A stretch of DNA of 64,000 nucleotides. Origin: Glutamicibacter soli (lineage in GTDB: Bacteria; Actinomycetota; Actinomycetes; Actinomycetales; Micrococcaceae). Position numbers and translations under genes: made by a program. Below the pieces are notes generated by a model, which had not been told where the DNA came from, did no database searches, and saw only the letters and a program-made list of their open reading frames with translations. The stretch lies in NCBI RefSeq assembly GCF_003309065.1, contig NZ_POAF01000003.1, forward strand, positions 248,001 through 312,000, given 5' to 3'. Shown one piece after another: positions 28,287 to 36,933 of the stretch (position 1 is the first letter of the stretch; every line of letters starts with the position of its first letter).

Positions 28287-28805
28287 ATGCAGATTCAAAC
28301 GTGCGGGCAACTGGATTCCAAGGACCTGGTCCAGCTATGCGATTTCATGCGCGAGAACATTTCCTCGCTGAGCCTGACCCCGTGGACCACCGCGATTCTC
28401 GGCCTGCTCACGGGTCTGGCCATCACCTGGGTGACGGTGCTGGGCAACCGCAGGGCGCAGCGCACCGAACGCCGGAACACCGCGCAGCTGCGTGCGCTGA
28501 TCGCGGTCCAGGATGTGGCCTTGGAGCTTCGCAGCAAATGGACGGCGCATCTGGACCACCTGCAGTCGGGCTCCGGAGGTCCCGATCCCTTTCCGGCGCT
28601 GGCCCAGGCCGCGTTGCAGGGAGAATTCCGCACCGCGGCCAGCCGCATCGACAACAACGAACTGCGGGAAGAGTACGCCCGCTGGGAGACGTACGCGGAG
28701 TTGTTCTTCAACAACTCGGGCAGGCAGCAGGGTTATGAGGAGCAGAAGCTCTGGGACACCGTGCTGGAGCGCTCGGGGAAGAACATCCGCTGGATCGACG
28801 CCTAG
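28287..28805 (+). CDS. Hypothetical single-pass membrane protein
   Basis: A 172-residue protein that I do not recognise. The start at 28287 (MQIQTCGQLD) follows GAGGTGG. One transmembrane helix (LTPWTTAILGLLTGLAITWVTV) near residue 32 is followed by a basic GNRRAQRTERRN stop-transfer and a soluble, charged helical C-terminus ending KNIRWIDA. The arrangement suggests a cytoplasmic C-terminus anchored to the membrane. The stop TAG lies in a CTAG shared with the convergent gene. Confidence 0.6.
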   Translation: MQIQTCGQLDSKDLVQLCDFMRENISSLSLTPWTTAILGLLTGLAITWVTVLGNRRAQRTERRNTAQLRALIAVQDVALELRSKWTAHLDHLQSGSGGPDPFPALAQAALQGEFRTAASRIDNNELREEYARWETYAELFFNNSGRQQGYEEQKLWDTVLERSGKNIRWIDA

Positions 28806-29077
28806 TCCAGCGACTGCACGTTGATCTGCACGTCATGGGTGGCCCCGGCGGCCCGAATGGCGTCCTGCCATTCGGGGCTGCCACCGAGCACCTCGAAGTG
28901 CACGATGTTCCGGTTGCGCAGCTCGGTGGCGAGCTGGCTGGCGAAGTCCTCGTTGTTCACGACCATCCAGCGCCCGTCGAGCACCACCGGCTCGTCGGCT
29001 TTCACCTCGTCGGCCCAGACCAGGTCCTTGGCCAGGTCCCGGGAGACGGCAATCCTCGGAAGCCGAATCGTGCTCAT
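28802..29077 (-). CDS. Hypothetical protein, 91 residues
   Basis: Small soluble protein starting MSTIRLPRIAVSRDLAKDLV after a GGGAGG ribosome site. It has the mixed alpha/beta pattern VVLDGRWMVVNNEDFASQL and NIVHFEVLGGSPEW. It matches no family I know. The strong ribosome site and the precise stop overlap with the convergent neighbour support a real gene. Confidence 0.6.
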   Translation of the reverse strand: MSTIRLPRIAVSRDLAKDLVWADEVKADEPVVLDGRWMVVNNEDFASQLATELRNRNIVHFEVLGGSPEWQDAIRAAGATHDVQINVQSLD

Positions 29078-29142
29078 GAGCAGTCCTCCCTCTACTTAGG
29101 TCTTAGCCAAAGTATAGGCTTCTCTGCCCGGGGTAGCGGTGG

Positions 29143-30441
29143 CTACTTGTCGCCGTCGGCGGCCAGCTGGCCGCAGGCGCCGTCGATTTCCTTGCCGCGG
29201 GTATCGCGCAGGGTGGTCGGCACACCCAGCTCGTCCAGGCGGCGCACGAACTTCGAGGTGATGTCCGGCTCGCTGCGGGTCCAGATGGAGCCCGGCACCG
29301 GGTTCAGCGGGATCGGGTTCACGTGCACCCAGCCGCGGCCGCGGGCGTTGAGCTTCTTCGCCAGCATTTCGGCGCGCCACTCGTGGTCGTTCATGTCCTT
29401 GATCAGCGCGTACTCGATGGAGACGCGGCGTCCGGTCTTCACGTAGTAGTCGTAGGCGGCATCCAGCGCCTCGTCGACCTTCCAGCGCGAGTTCACCGGG
29501 ATCAGCTCGTCGCGCAGCTCGTCATCCGGTGCGTGCAGCGATAGCGCGAAGGTGACCGGCACGTCCTCGTTGGCCAGCTTGCGGATGGCAGGAACCAGGC
29601 CGACGGTGGAGACGGTGATGCCGCGAGCGCTCATGCCCAGGCCCTCCGGGGCTTCGGCGACCATGCGGTGCACGGCGTTCATGACGCGCTTGTAGTTGGC
29701 CAGCGGTTCGCCCATGCCCATGAACACGATGTTGCCCACGCGCTCGTCGGGGTGCTTCTGGCCGCCCAGTCCGCCTTCGGCGATGACGCGGTTGGCCTGG
29801 ACGATCTGGTCCAGGATCTCTGCGGTGGACATGTTGCGGGTCAGGCCTGCCTGGCCGGTGGCGCAGAACGGGCAGTTCATGCCGCAGCCGCACTGCGAGG
29901 AGATGCACAGGGTGATGCGGTTCGGGTAGCGCATCAGCACGGACTCGACCAGCGAGCCGTCGAACAGGCGCCACAGGAACTTGATGGTCTTGCCGTCGTC
30001 GGTGGTCAGCCGCTTGACCTCGGTCAGCAGCTTCGGGAACATCGCGTCGACCAGTTCCTCGCGGCGGTCCTTGGGCAGGTCGCTCATCTTGGCAGGGTCG
30101 GTGGTGTAGTGCTGGAAGTAGTGCACCGAGAGCTGCTTGGCGCGGAATGCCGGCAGCCCCAGTTCCTTCAGCTTCTCCTGGCGCTCGGCCAGGGTGAGGT
30201 CAGCCAGGTGGGTCGGCGGCTGGGAGACGCGGCGCTTGGTGGCGAACTGCAGTTCGGGGCGGCCGTCGGCGCCCATCTCCTGCTTCCATCCCTCGGCGGT
30301 CGGAATGACCTGCGCACGGCCTTCGGCCTGGGCGCGGGAGGTGGAGATACGCAGCTGCTGGGCACGCTGGGCGGCGGCCTGCTCCTGGCGCAGGGCCTTG
30401 CGCTCGTCAGCGGAAAGTGTGGTGGGGTTGCTCGAAGTCAT
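29143..30441 (-). CDS. rlmN: 23S rRNA/tRNA adenosine C2 methyltransferase RlmN
   Basis: Radical SAM enzyme that methylates C2 of A2503 in 23S rRNA and A37 in some tRNAs. The cluster motif is [12 protein letters not shown] (CxxxCxxC), and the typical [15 protein letters not shown]-like [26 protein letters not shown] and [13 protein letters not shown] segments are present. About 432 residues; roughly 60 N-terminal residues before the core are alanine/arginine-rich and not conserved. Several starts are possible (30441, 30447, GTG 30459), none with a strong ribosome site. Confidence 0.93.
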   Translation of the reverse strand: MTSSNPTTLSADERKALRQEQAAAQRAQQLRISTSRAQAEGRAQVIPTAEGWKQEMGADGRPELQFATKRRVSQPPTHLADLTLAERQEKLKELGLPAFRAKQLSVHYFQHYTTDPAKMSDLPKDRREELVDAMFPKLLTEVKRLTTDDGKTIKFLWRLFDGSLVESVLMRYPNRITLCISSQCGCGMNCPFCATGQAGLTRNMSTAEILDQIVQANRVIAEGGLGGQKHPDERVGNIVFMGMGEPLANYKRVMNAVHRMVAEAPEGLGMSARGITVSTVGLVPAIRKLANEDVPVTFALSLHAPDDELRDELIPVNSRWKVDEALDAAYDYYVKTGRRVSIEYALIKDMNDHEWRAEMLAKKLNARGRGWVHVNPIPLNPVPGSIWTRSEPDITSKFVRRLDELGVPTTLRDTRGKEIDGACGQLAADGDK

Positions 30442-30502
30442 CACCATCCATTGTTTCACGTATCAGCTGGGTGCAGGCGGTGAGTTTGGGCACGCGCGGC
30501 AT

Positions 30503-31657
30503 TCAGGTCATGGTGAAGCTGCGGGCCACCGTATCGCGCACCGTGCGGTTCCCCGCCGCGGCGCTGAACAGCAGGTTGCGCGCCGGCAGCAGCCACGGCG
30601 CCACCGGCCGGCCCAGCGCCATGTTCAGGTGCGCTTTCAGGCCAGCCTGCCGGGCGGCTTTCAGCTGCCGCGCCTGGAACTGCTGCAGCTGCCCGTCCTC
30701 CGGGCCGGCGCCGGAGGCCAACAGCTCCGCGAGCTGCGCCGCACCGATCAGGCCCAGGCACATGCCCTGCCCGCCGATGGGGCTGATCTGGTGCGCGGCA
30801 TCGCCCAGCAGCACCGCCCGGCCTTGCACCATGCTGGTTGCCCTGCGGTTGGCGGTGGCGAAGCTGCTGCGCATGGTGCAGGCTTGGGCGTCCACCCGGT
30901 GGCCGGTGCGTGCGCGGATCAGCGTCGGCAGGTCCGTGTCCACCGACTGCCCGCGTCCGAGTCTGGCCACCCAGCGGCGCAGGCCTTGCGGCAGCGGGAA
31001 GGACTCGACGATGCCCTGCGACTCGATGAACAGCGCGGCGGTCTGCGACCAGCCGGTGGATTCGGGGAAGTCGCCCATGAGGTAGCGGTCCGGCAGCTGC
31101 CTGCCGCGAAACCCCGCTCCGAGCTCGGCGCGCACCGACGACTGCACCCCGTCGGCGCCGATCAGCCAGGAGGCTTCCCGGGTCTGCACTCCCCCGGGCC
31201 CGGCCACGGTGAAGCGGATGGATTCGCGCGACTGTCCCTCGATGCCATGGAATTCATGGCCTTCGGCCAGGGCCTGCGGGTCCAGTTCGCGCAGCCGGTC
31301 CCGCAGCAGCGTCATGGTCTGGTGTTCCGGCAGCGCCAGCACGTACGGGTAGGGGCCGGGCAGCGAGGAGAAGTCCAGCTCGGCGATCTGCCGGCCGTTG
31401 CTGATGCCCACTCCCCGGCGGATTGCGGTGCCCTGCTCTGCGAGCTGCGCCGCCAGCCCGGCGCGGGCCAGCACCTGCTGGGCCGGAGGGTGCAGGCCGA
31501 TGGCCCGGGAGTGCGCGGAGATTCCGCGGCGGCGCTCGAAGACCCGCACGGTCCACCCCTGCTGGGCCAGGAGCACCGCCAGGCCCAGCCCCACCGGCCC
31601 GCCGCCGATGATCGCCGCGCCATCCATGATTTTCGCCCCCTTTGCCCTTGCGGTCAT
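30503..31657 (-). CDS. FAD-dependent monooxygenase of a type III PKS operon (SrsC-like)
   Basis: Group A flavoprotein hydroxylase of 384 residues. The N-terminus has the FAD-binding AAIIGGGPVGLGLAVLLAQ, with SWLIGADGVQSSVR as the DG motif and VLLGDAAHQISPIGGQGM as the ribityl-binding GD motif. The start at 31657 overlaps the methyltransferase stop as ATGA. Operon order PKS-methyltransferase-hydroxylase matches srsABC of Streptomyces griseus, where the hydroxylase oxidises alkylresorcinol products to quinones. A similar step is expected here by inference. Confidence 0.84.
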   Translation of the reverse strand: MTARAKGAKIMDGAAIIGGGPVGLGLAVLLAQQGWTVRVFERRRGISAHSRAIGLHPPAQQVLARAGLAAQLAEQGTAIRRGVGISNGRQIAELDFSSLPGPYPYVLALPEHQTMTLLRDRLRELDPQALAEGHEFHGIEGQSRESIRFTVAGPGGVQTREASWLIGADGVQSSVRAELGAGFRGRQLPDRYLMGDFPESTGWSQTAALFIESQGIVESFPLPQGLRRWVARLGRGQSVDTDLPTLIRARTGHRVDAQACTMRSSFATANRRATSMVQGRAVLLGDAAHQISPIGGQGMCLGLIGAAQLAELLASGAGPEDGQLQQFQARQLKAARQAGLKAHLNMALGRPVAPWLLPARNLLFSAAAGNRTVRDTVARSFTMT

Positions 31658-32355
31658 GACCAGGCCGGCCGGTAGGCCAGCAGGTTTCTGAACGGCTTGG
31701 CGGTATGCACCTGCCATCCGGCAGGCACGCGGCGGACAAGTTCCACCGGGGTGTAGCTGCGGCGGATGGAGGCCAGCCCGTCGCGGCGGATCAGCGAGGT
31801 CCTTGCCAGTGGCAGCGTCGCCGCGCCGAACAGCAGCGAAGCGATTCGGGAGCGCCGGATGTCCGCGTGCAGCCCCAGCCCGGTGGCCAGGGCTTCGGTG
31901 TCGGCCAGGATCCCGCGCAGCTGGGCATCGTCCAGGTGGTGCAACAGATGATTGGAGATGACCACGTCGAAGACCTCTCCGCCGCGCACCAGGTCCGCGC
32001 TGGTGCAGCGCAAGAATTCGATCTTCCCGGCCGGCAGGACGCTTTTCGCCGCGGCCTGCCGGGCGAAGGCGATGGCCCGCTCATCCGGGTCGATGCCCAG
32101 CACGCCCAGCTCGTAGCCGTCGCGCAGTGCCCAGCGGGCCAGCTGCAGGGCGATGTCTCCCCCGCCGCAGCCGATGTCCAGCAGGCGGGCCGGTTCGCCG
32201 GAGGCCAGCAGCGGGGCGATCTGCTGCGCGTAGATCCCCTTCCATCCGCCGACCGCCCTGTTTACCAGCGGGAACTGGGCGTAGGTCCGGTTCAGCAGCA
32301 CGGGGTCGCAGTCCGGATGGTCCATGGCCTCCAGCTCGTCGGGACGCCGCCGCAT
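31654..32355 (-). CDS. SAM-dependent methyltransferase of a type III PKS operon
   Basis: Soluble class I methyltransferase of 233 residues. Motif I is ARLLDIGCGGGDIALQLARW; GVLGIDPDERAIAFAR, the acidic post-I segment, and DVVISNHLLHHLDD follow. The start at 32355 overlaps the polyketide synthase stop by one base (TGATG). It probably methylates the ring hydroxyl of a phenolic or pyrone lipid made by the adjacent synthase; that substrate is inferred from context. Confidence 0.84.
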   Translation of the reverse strand: MRRRPDELEAMDHPDCDPVLLNRTYAQFPLVNRAVGGWKGIYAQQIAPLLASGEPARLLDIGCGGGDIALQLARWALRDGYELGVLGIDPDERAIAFARQAAAKSVLPAGKIEFLRCTSADLVRGGEVFDVVISNHLLHHLDDAQLRGILADTEALATGLGLHADIRRSRIASLLFGAATLPLARTSLIRRDGLASIRRSYTPVELVRRVPAGWQVHTAKPFRNLLAYRPAWS

Positions 32356-33482
32356 CAGCTGGTTCCGGAAACCGTCGCCACCGTGAACAGGCCGGTTTCC
32401 ACCGTGAGCCCGGGGCCGAAGGCCATGGCGCAGATGCGTTCTCCGGCGCCGGTGCTGCCGGCTTCGAGGATTTCCTTGAGCACGAACAGCACGGTGGAGC
32501 TGGACATGTTGCCGTAGTCCTTGAGGATCCGGCGGGCCGGGTGCAGCTGCGTTTCGGAGAGCTGCAGCCGGTTCTGGATCCGGTCCAGGATGGCGCGGCC
32601 TCCCGGGTGGATGCCCCAGTGGGTGATCTGCCCGATCTCCAGCGGTCCCTCCGCGTCGGCGTCCAGCAGCGGCGTGAGCGCGTCGGTGATGTGGTCGTCG
32701 ATGATGTGCGGGACGTAGGTTCCCAGCACCATTTCGAACCCGTGGTCCCCGATGTTCCAGGCCATCGATTCCTCGCCCACCGGGGTCAGCGTGGTCTTCA
32801 GGTCGTCGATCTGCAGCCCCTCGCCGCCCCGGGCCACCACCGCGGCGGCGGCGCCATCGGCGAAGATGGCCGAGCCCATGATGGTGTCCGGGTCGTTGGA
32901 GCTGTGCACGTGCAACGTGCACAGCTCCACGCAGACCACCAGCACGGTGGCGTTCTCGTCGGCCAGGCAGAAATCCCGGGCCGCGCGCAGCGCCGGGAAT
33001 GCTGCATAGCAGCCCATGAATCCCAGATGGTGGCGGACGGTCGAGGGATTCAGCCCGAGACTGCGCACGATCTGGTAGTCCGGGCCGGGGTTGTAGAAGC
33101 CGGTGCAGGACACCGTGATCACGTGGGTGACATCCGCAGGTTCGAGCCCCGGGCAGGCATCCAGCGCCTTCCGCGCGGCCTCGATGAACAGTTCGCCTGC
33201 GTGCTCCACGTAGACCCGGTTCCGCTCGGCGGTGCTCGGCGACTTGAGCAGGCCGGAAGAACGGTCATAGAACATCGGTTCAGCCGGTTCGGGCAGCTCG
33301 GTGTTGAATTCCGAAACGCAGCTGTAGCGGGTGTCGATGTCCGCGGAGTTGAAGGAGGTCGCCACCAGCCGCTGTCCCAATCGGCTGAGGTCGGGCTGTG
33401 CGGCGAAGACGTCCCTGACGTCGTCCTGCTTCAAGACTGTCGAAGGTACGGCGGTCTGGATCGTTCTGATGATCACTGGCAT
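32355..33482 (-). CDS. Type III polyketide synthase (alkylresorcinol/alkylpyrone type)
   Basis: Chalcone-synthase-fold enzyme of 375 residues that extends an acyl-CoA starter with malonyl-CoA and cyclises it. The catalytic triad is visible: Cys158 in HLGFMGCYAAFPALR, His in THWGIHPGGRAIL and Asn in DYGNMSSSTVLFVL. Association with a methyltransferase and a flavin hydroxylase suggests phenolic lipids for the membrane, as in srsA clusters. No ribosome site is seen; TAGGCT ends six bases before the ATG, suggesting a leaderless operon mRNA. Confidence 0.9.
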   Translation of the reverse strand: MPVIIRTIQTAVPSTVLKQDDVRDVFAAQPDLSRLGQRLVATSFNSADIDTRYSCVSEFNTELPEPAEPMFYDRSSGLLKSPSTAERNRVYVEHAGELFIEAARKALDACPGLEPADVTHVITVSCTGFYNPGPDYQIVRSLGLNPSTVRHHLGFMGCYAAFPALRAARDFCLADENATVLVVCVELCTLHVHSSNDPDTIMGSAIFADGAAAAVVARGGEGLQIDDLKTTLTPVGEESMAWNIGDHGFEMVLGTYVPHIIDDHITDALTPLLDADAEGPLEIGQITHWGIHPGGRAILDRIQNRLQLSETQLHPARRILKDYGNMSSSTVLFVLKEILEAGSTGAGERICAMAFGPGLTVETGLFTVATVSGTS

Positions 33483-33731
33483 GACCCGAGCCTAGGACCT
33501 GCGCGCGACCGGTGTAAACCATCGCACGCAACTGCCAGGAAACCAGGATCGGCCGCCAGCGCCGCGGGTGCACGTGCCAGCTCTCCACTCGTCGTCGCGT
33601 GCCACGACGGCTGGCAGCCGTCTGGAACCCCTCGCAACGGCAGCGTGAAATGTCCTACCCTGAAACCCCGTCATGCATGCGCCGCAGGCGGCATGGGAAC
33701 AAGTTATGAGTGAGGCGGAATAAAGGCAACC

Positions 33732-34244
33732 ATGAGCAATGAAGACGCAGTGGAGCGAACGGAAGACGGCAGATATCTGGTCATTTCCGGCCGGAAGTGG
33801 CGTGCGAGCGATCCCGGGATCCCGCCGAAGCTCCGACAGGAGCTCGTCGACGAACTGATGAATGCCCGCCGTGAGATAGGACGCGGGGACGAAGAAGCCC
33901 GCGCCAGGGTCCACGAGGCGAAGCTGGCTCTGGGCGAGCGCGGACAGCCGTGGTGGGAAGAAGCCCGCGAGGACAAGCTGGATGAACGCATCCGGGCGGC
34001 GATCTTCACCCTGCTGCGCAAGAGGCAGGGGTCCTCGATCTGTCCCAGCGATGTCGCACGCATCGTCGGCGGGGGTGGCGAACGCTGGCGGTCCCGGATG
34101 GAACGCGTCCGGCAGGTGGCCGCTTCCCTGGCCGCAGACGGCGCGATTCGGGTGACCCAGAAAGGGCATGACGTCGATGCGCACAATGTCTGTGGTCCCG
34201 TGCGACTGCAACTGGCCCGAATGGACCCGCGGGAGCAAGATTAG
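33732..34244 (+). CDS. DUF3253 family protein
   Basis: A 170-residue protein. The C-terminal 85 residues (ERIRAAIFTLLRKRQGSSICPSDVARIVGG to RVRQVAASLAADGAIRVTQKG) match the winged-helix-like DUF3253 pattern. The N-terminal part (DGRYLVISGRKWRASDPGIP, LRQELVDELMNARREI) resembles the short domain often found in front of it. The C-terminal pattern suggests nucleic-acid binding, which is inference. A weak AAAGG precedes the ATG. Confidence 0.75.
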   Translation: MSNEDAVERTEDGRYLVISGRKWRASDPGIPPKLRQELVDELMNARREIGRGDEEARARVHEAKLALGERGQPWWEEAREDKLDERIRAAIFTLLRKRQGSSICPSDVARIVGGGGERWRSRMERVRQVAASLAADGAIRVTQKGHDVDAHNVCGPVRLQLARMDPREQD

Positions 34245-34292
34245 GCCGTACGGACAATGGCTTGCACGAAACTGGAGGAGCGGCCCTTGGAC

Positions 34293-34331
34293 ACGCCAGT
34301 GGCCCCGTCGCAACGACGGGGCCACTGGCGT
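34293..34331. terminator. Bidirectional terminator between DUF3253 and CsbD genes
   Basis: ACGCCAGTGGCCCCGTCG (34293-34310) pairs perfectly over 18 bases with 34314-34331, with a CAA loop. It lies between two convergent genes, 48 bases after one stop and 9 after the other. No T-run is present on either side. Confidence 0.75.
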
Positions 34332-34340
34332 GATCGACTT

Positions 34341-34529
34341 CTACTTGTTGTCGGTTGCGTCCTTGAACGCGTCCTTGGCCTTTTCGCCAGCCTGCTTGGC
34401 ATTCGCGGCAGCCTGATCCTTGACGCCTTCGGCCTGCAACGACCTGTCGTTCGTCGCCTTGCCCGTGGCTTCCTTGGCCTTGCCAACAACTTCTTCTGAC
34501 TTGTTCTGAATCTTGTCTCCGAGACCCAT
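34341..34529 (-). CDS. CsbD family stress protein
   Basis: A 62-residue hydrophilic protein starting MGLGDKIQNKSEEVVGKAKE after a strong GAGGAGGG ribosome site. The Lys/Ala/Glu-rich repeat GKAKEATGKATND with QAEGVKDQAAANAKQAGEKA is the CsbD pattern, a family induced by general stress in other bacteria. Its precise function is unknown. The composition is far more lysine-rich than its neighbours, as is normal for the family. Confidence 0.88.
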   Translation of the reverse strand: MGLGDKIQNKSEEVVGKAKEATGKATNDRSLQAEGVKDQAAANAKQAGEKAKDAFKDATDNK

Positions 34530-34721
34530 CTTGCCCTCCTCAGTTATTCGGTTGAAACGACACCCATTACGCTACAGAAAATGTTGTCCGCCGGTCTCGC
34601 CGCTGGATAATTCCAAGGAAACGTCAAGGATGCATGTCAGGCAAGTGCAGGAACACTGCCCGGAACGGGGCACTACGAACCGGGCCCATGCGCGGCTACC
34701 GGCCGAGCAGCGCGGCACATT

Positions 34722-35915
34722 TCAGACGGCAGGCTTTTCAGTCCTTGGCGCCGGATCGCGGTGGACGCTGCGTGTGCCCGGGCCATGCGTGCTGCGCGGC
34801 TGCTGCCGATCGCGGATCATCGCCGCGGTGGTGCGGATGAACACGGAGATCCACGTGAAAAGGATCGCCACGGCCGACAGCTCGAAACCGGTCAGGTTGT
34901 AGTAGGACCAGGAATCCCAGAGCAGGAACGCCACCCACAGCGCACCCACGGCAGAGAGGGACATCATGTGGAAGACCGCCGGATACCCCGGCAGCAGGAC
35001 CATCGTTCCCAGCAGCAGGATGATCATGGCGGCGGAGGCCAGCTGGACGAACGCCGAATGCACCCCAAGGGACAGGTTCATCGGGACGCTGCCCACGCCG
35101 ATGATTCCCACGGACACCGCGACCAGGCACCAGCCCACCACCCGGGGGCGCGGGCGCAGCTTGCGAATCAGCGGGTAGCGTTCAAGGTTCGGACGGCAGC
35201 GGTAGGTCCGCGACAGCACGTCCAGGTCCCTGGTCAGGAACTCGGTGAACGAGATCAGCACCAGTCCGGAGATGATCATGGTCGTGTTGAACGTCCAGAA
35301 GGAGCCCATACCGGATTGCGAGGTCCCCAGCCGGGAGAACATCCCCTGCCACCAGCCTTGGTCCTCGGCCAGCAGCATGCTGATCAGCACTCCGGCGGCC
35401 ATGTAGATGCCCAGGACCACCGACAGGTTCTCGGCGCTGGTGCGCGCCGTAGCCACCAGCGCCAAATAGGCGCTCAGCCCGGTGATGCCGCTGACGGCCA
35501 GCGACCCGGCCAGCACATCGAGGCGCAGGCCGATGAACGCTTGCTGGAACAGGTGCGTGGCCACCAGGATCATCATCACGGTGCTGGCCACGTGGACCAG
35601 TACCAGGCCGAGGGCGGCAACATACTGGCGCCAGGCCGGGATGCGGCGCAGCCACGGTTCACGCTGGCGCAGCAGGCTCCGGAACGCATAGGCGCTGGAC
35701 AGCCCCGCCGAGACGCCGCCGGTCACCGAAGCCACGGAACCCACCGACAGTCCGCCGAACAGCGCGGGGCGCTCGCCGGCGAAGATGATCAAGGCCGTGG
35801 CCATCCCGAACAGCGCGCAGAACAGTCCCGACCACAGCGCGTTCCGCTCGATTTCGAGTTCGGTCACGCGCTTGGGATTCGTCGGTTCGGGGAAGTGGAG
35901 AGGCACGACATCCAT
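34722..35915 (-). CDS. Multi-pass membrane protein, DUF998-like
   Basis: A 397-residue membrane protein with about ten hydrophobic helices and short loops. The pattern LGTSQSGMGSFWTFNTTMIISGLVLI resembles the SxxG..FN..(L/I)I.G motif of DUF998 proteins. A basic, Arg/Pro-rich C-terminal tail of about 35 residues follows the last helix. The function is unknown. It could be an ABC-type or other transport component, but no substrate-binding or ATPase partner is adjacent. Confidence 0.6.
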   Translation of the reverse strand: MDVVPLHFPEPTNPKRVTELEIERNALWSGLFCALFGMATALIIFAGERPALFGGLSVGSVASVTGGVSAGLSSAYAFRSLLRQREPWLRRIPAWRQYVAALGLVLVHVASTVMMILVATHLFQQAFIGLRLDVLAGSLAVSGITGLSAYLALVATARTSAENLSVVLGIYMAAGVLISMLLAEDQGWWQGMFSRLGTSQSGMGSFWTFNTTMIISGLVLISFTEFLTRDLDVLSRTYRCRPNLERYPLIRKLRPRPRVVGWCLVAVSVGIIGVGSVPMNLSLGVHSAFVQLASAAMIILLLGTMVLLPGYPAVFHMMSLSAVGALWVAFLLWDSWSYYNLTGFELSAVAILFTWISVFIRTTAAMIRDRQQPRSTHGPGTRSVHRDPAPRTEKPAV

Positions 35916-35952
35916 TGTTCCATGAACAATTCAGGCAGTGCCGGGCAGGCCG

Positions 35953-36696
35953 TTAGACCAGTTCCGTGATGCCGTTGACCAGCAGGCCGACCGCTCCGGC
36001 AAGCGCGACTAGCACCACGAAGGCACGGCTGACTTTCGCCGGGATCTTCGGCGCCAGGAAATTGCCCAGCACGATACCCAGCACCATGGCCACCAGGCAG
36101 GCGGTCCACTGGATCCAGTCAAGCTGCGGCATGCCGCCCTTGGCGACCAGCGAGGACACCGCAAGGACCAGGAAGTAGAGCTGCACGGAAATCGCGAATT
36201 TCGCCTGCGGCCAGCGGCTGGCCACCGCGTAGCCGGCGATGGCCGGGCCGGAGACGCCGGCGGTGACCGACATGAATCCGGAGATGGCGCCGGCGCCGAT
36301 GGCCAGCCCCTTGCTTTGCGCGGCCGGCAGATTGCGGACCAGGAAGCTGGCGCCCAGCGCGAGGATCACCATGATCGAGATGCCGATGGTCAGCCAAGGA
36401 CCGCCGAGCAGCGTGGCCACCCACGCACCGGGGAAGGTCATGATCACCGCGGGCACCAGCAGCAGCGCGATCTTCTTGTATTCGACCTGCCGGAAGACCT
36501 GGGCGAAGATCAGCAAGCTGCTGCACGCTCCAAGGAAGTTCACCAGCATGATGCCTTCGAACGGCCCGAGCACCAAGACCAGGAATGGAGAGGCTACCAG
36601 CGCAAAACCCATACCGGAGATGCGTTGCGTGGATGCCCCTGCGAACACCGCTGCCGCCAAGCCGATCAACGCACCGAGTTGCACTGTTTGCTCCAC
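35953..36696 (-). CDS. TSUP (TauE/SafE) family permease
   Basis: A 247-residue membrane protein with eight or nine helices of the TauE/SafE family, which move sulfur-containing or organic anions out of cells. Two homologous halves are seen: GFALVASPFLVLVLGPFEG and the glycine-rich AIGAGAISGFMSVTAGVSGPA. GTG start after GGAG. The substrate is unknown; no neighbouring sulfur-metabolism genes help. Confidence 0.82.
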   Translation of the reverse strand: MEQTVQLGALIGLAAAVFAGASTQRISGMGFALVASPFLVLVLGPFEGIMLVNFLGACSSLLIFAQVFRQVEYKKIALLLVPAVIMTFPGAWVATLLGGPWLTIGISIMVILALGASFLVRNLPAAQSKGLAIGAGAISGFMSVTAGVSGPAIAGYAVASRWPQAKFAISVQLYFLVLAVSSLVAKGGMPQLDWIQWTACLVAMVLGIVLGNFLAPKIPAKVSRAFVVLVALAGAVGLLVNGITELV

Positions 36697-36933
36697 GCGG
36701 ACTCCGCTCCTGGTTGCTTGTCATGGTTTGCCGAGGCGCGGCGTTCTTGGGAAGGTGCGGGAAGACCAGTCCCCGAAAATGCACACTCGACCTCTGTATT
36801 CGACGATACACGTCAACAAGGCCTGACTTGAACCATTCCCGGCCTCCGCACCAATCCGGTAACGGCGCCGTCCGACCCGCAATATTACGACCCCGGCGTC
36901 GGCCCGGCGAGTCACCGGGCCTAGGCTGAAGAG

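Noticed and set aside
33504-33731. Possible extra gene between the PKS operon and the DUF3253 gene
   Set aside because: No start with ribosome site and no conserved frame; treated as intergenic.
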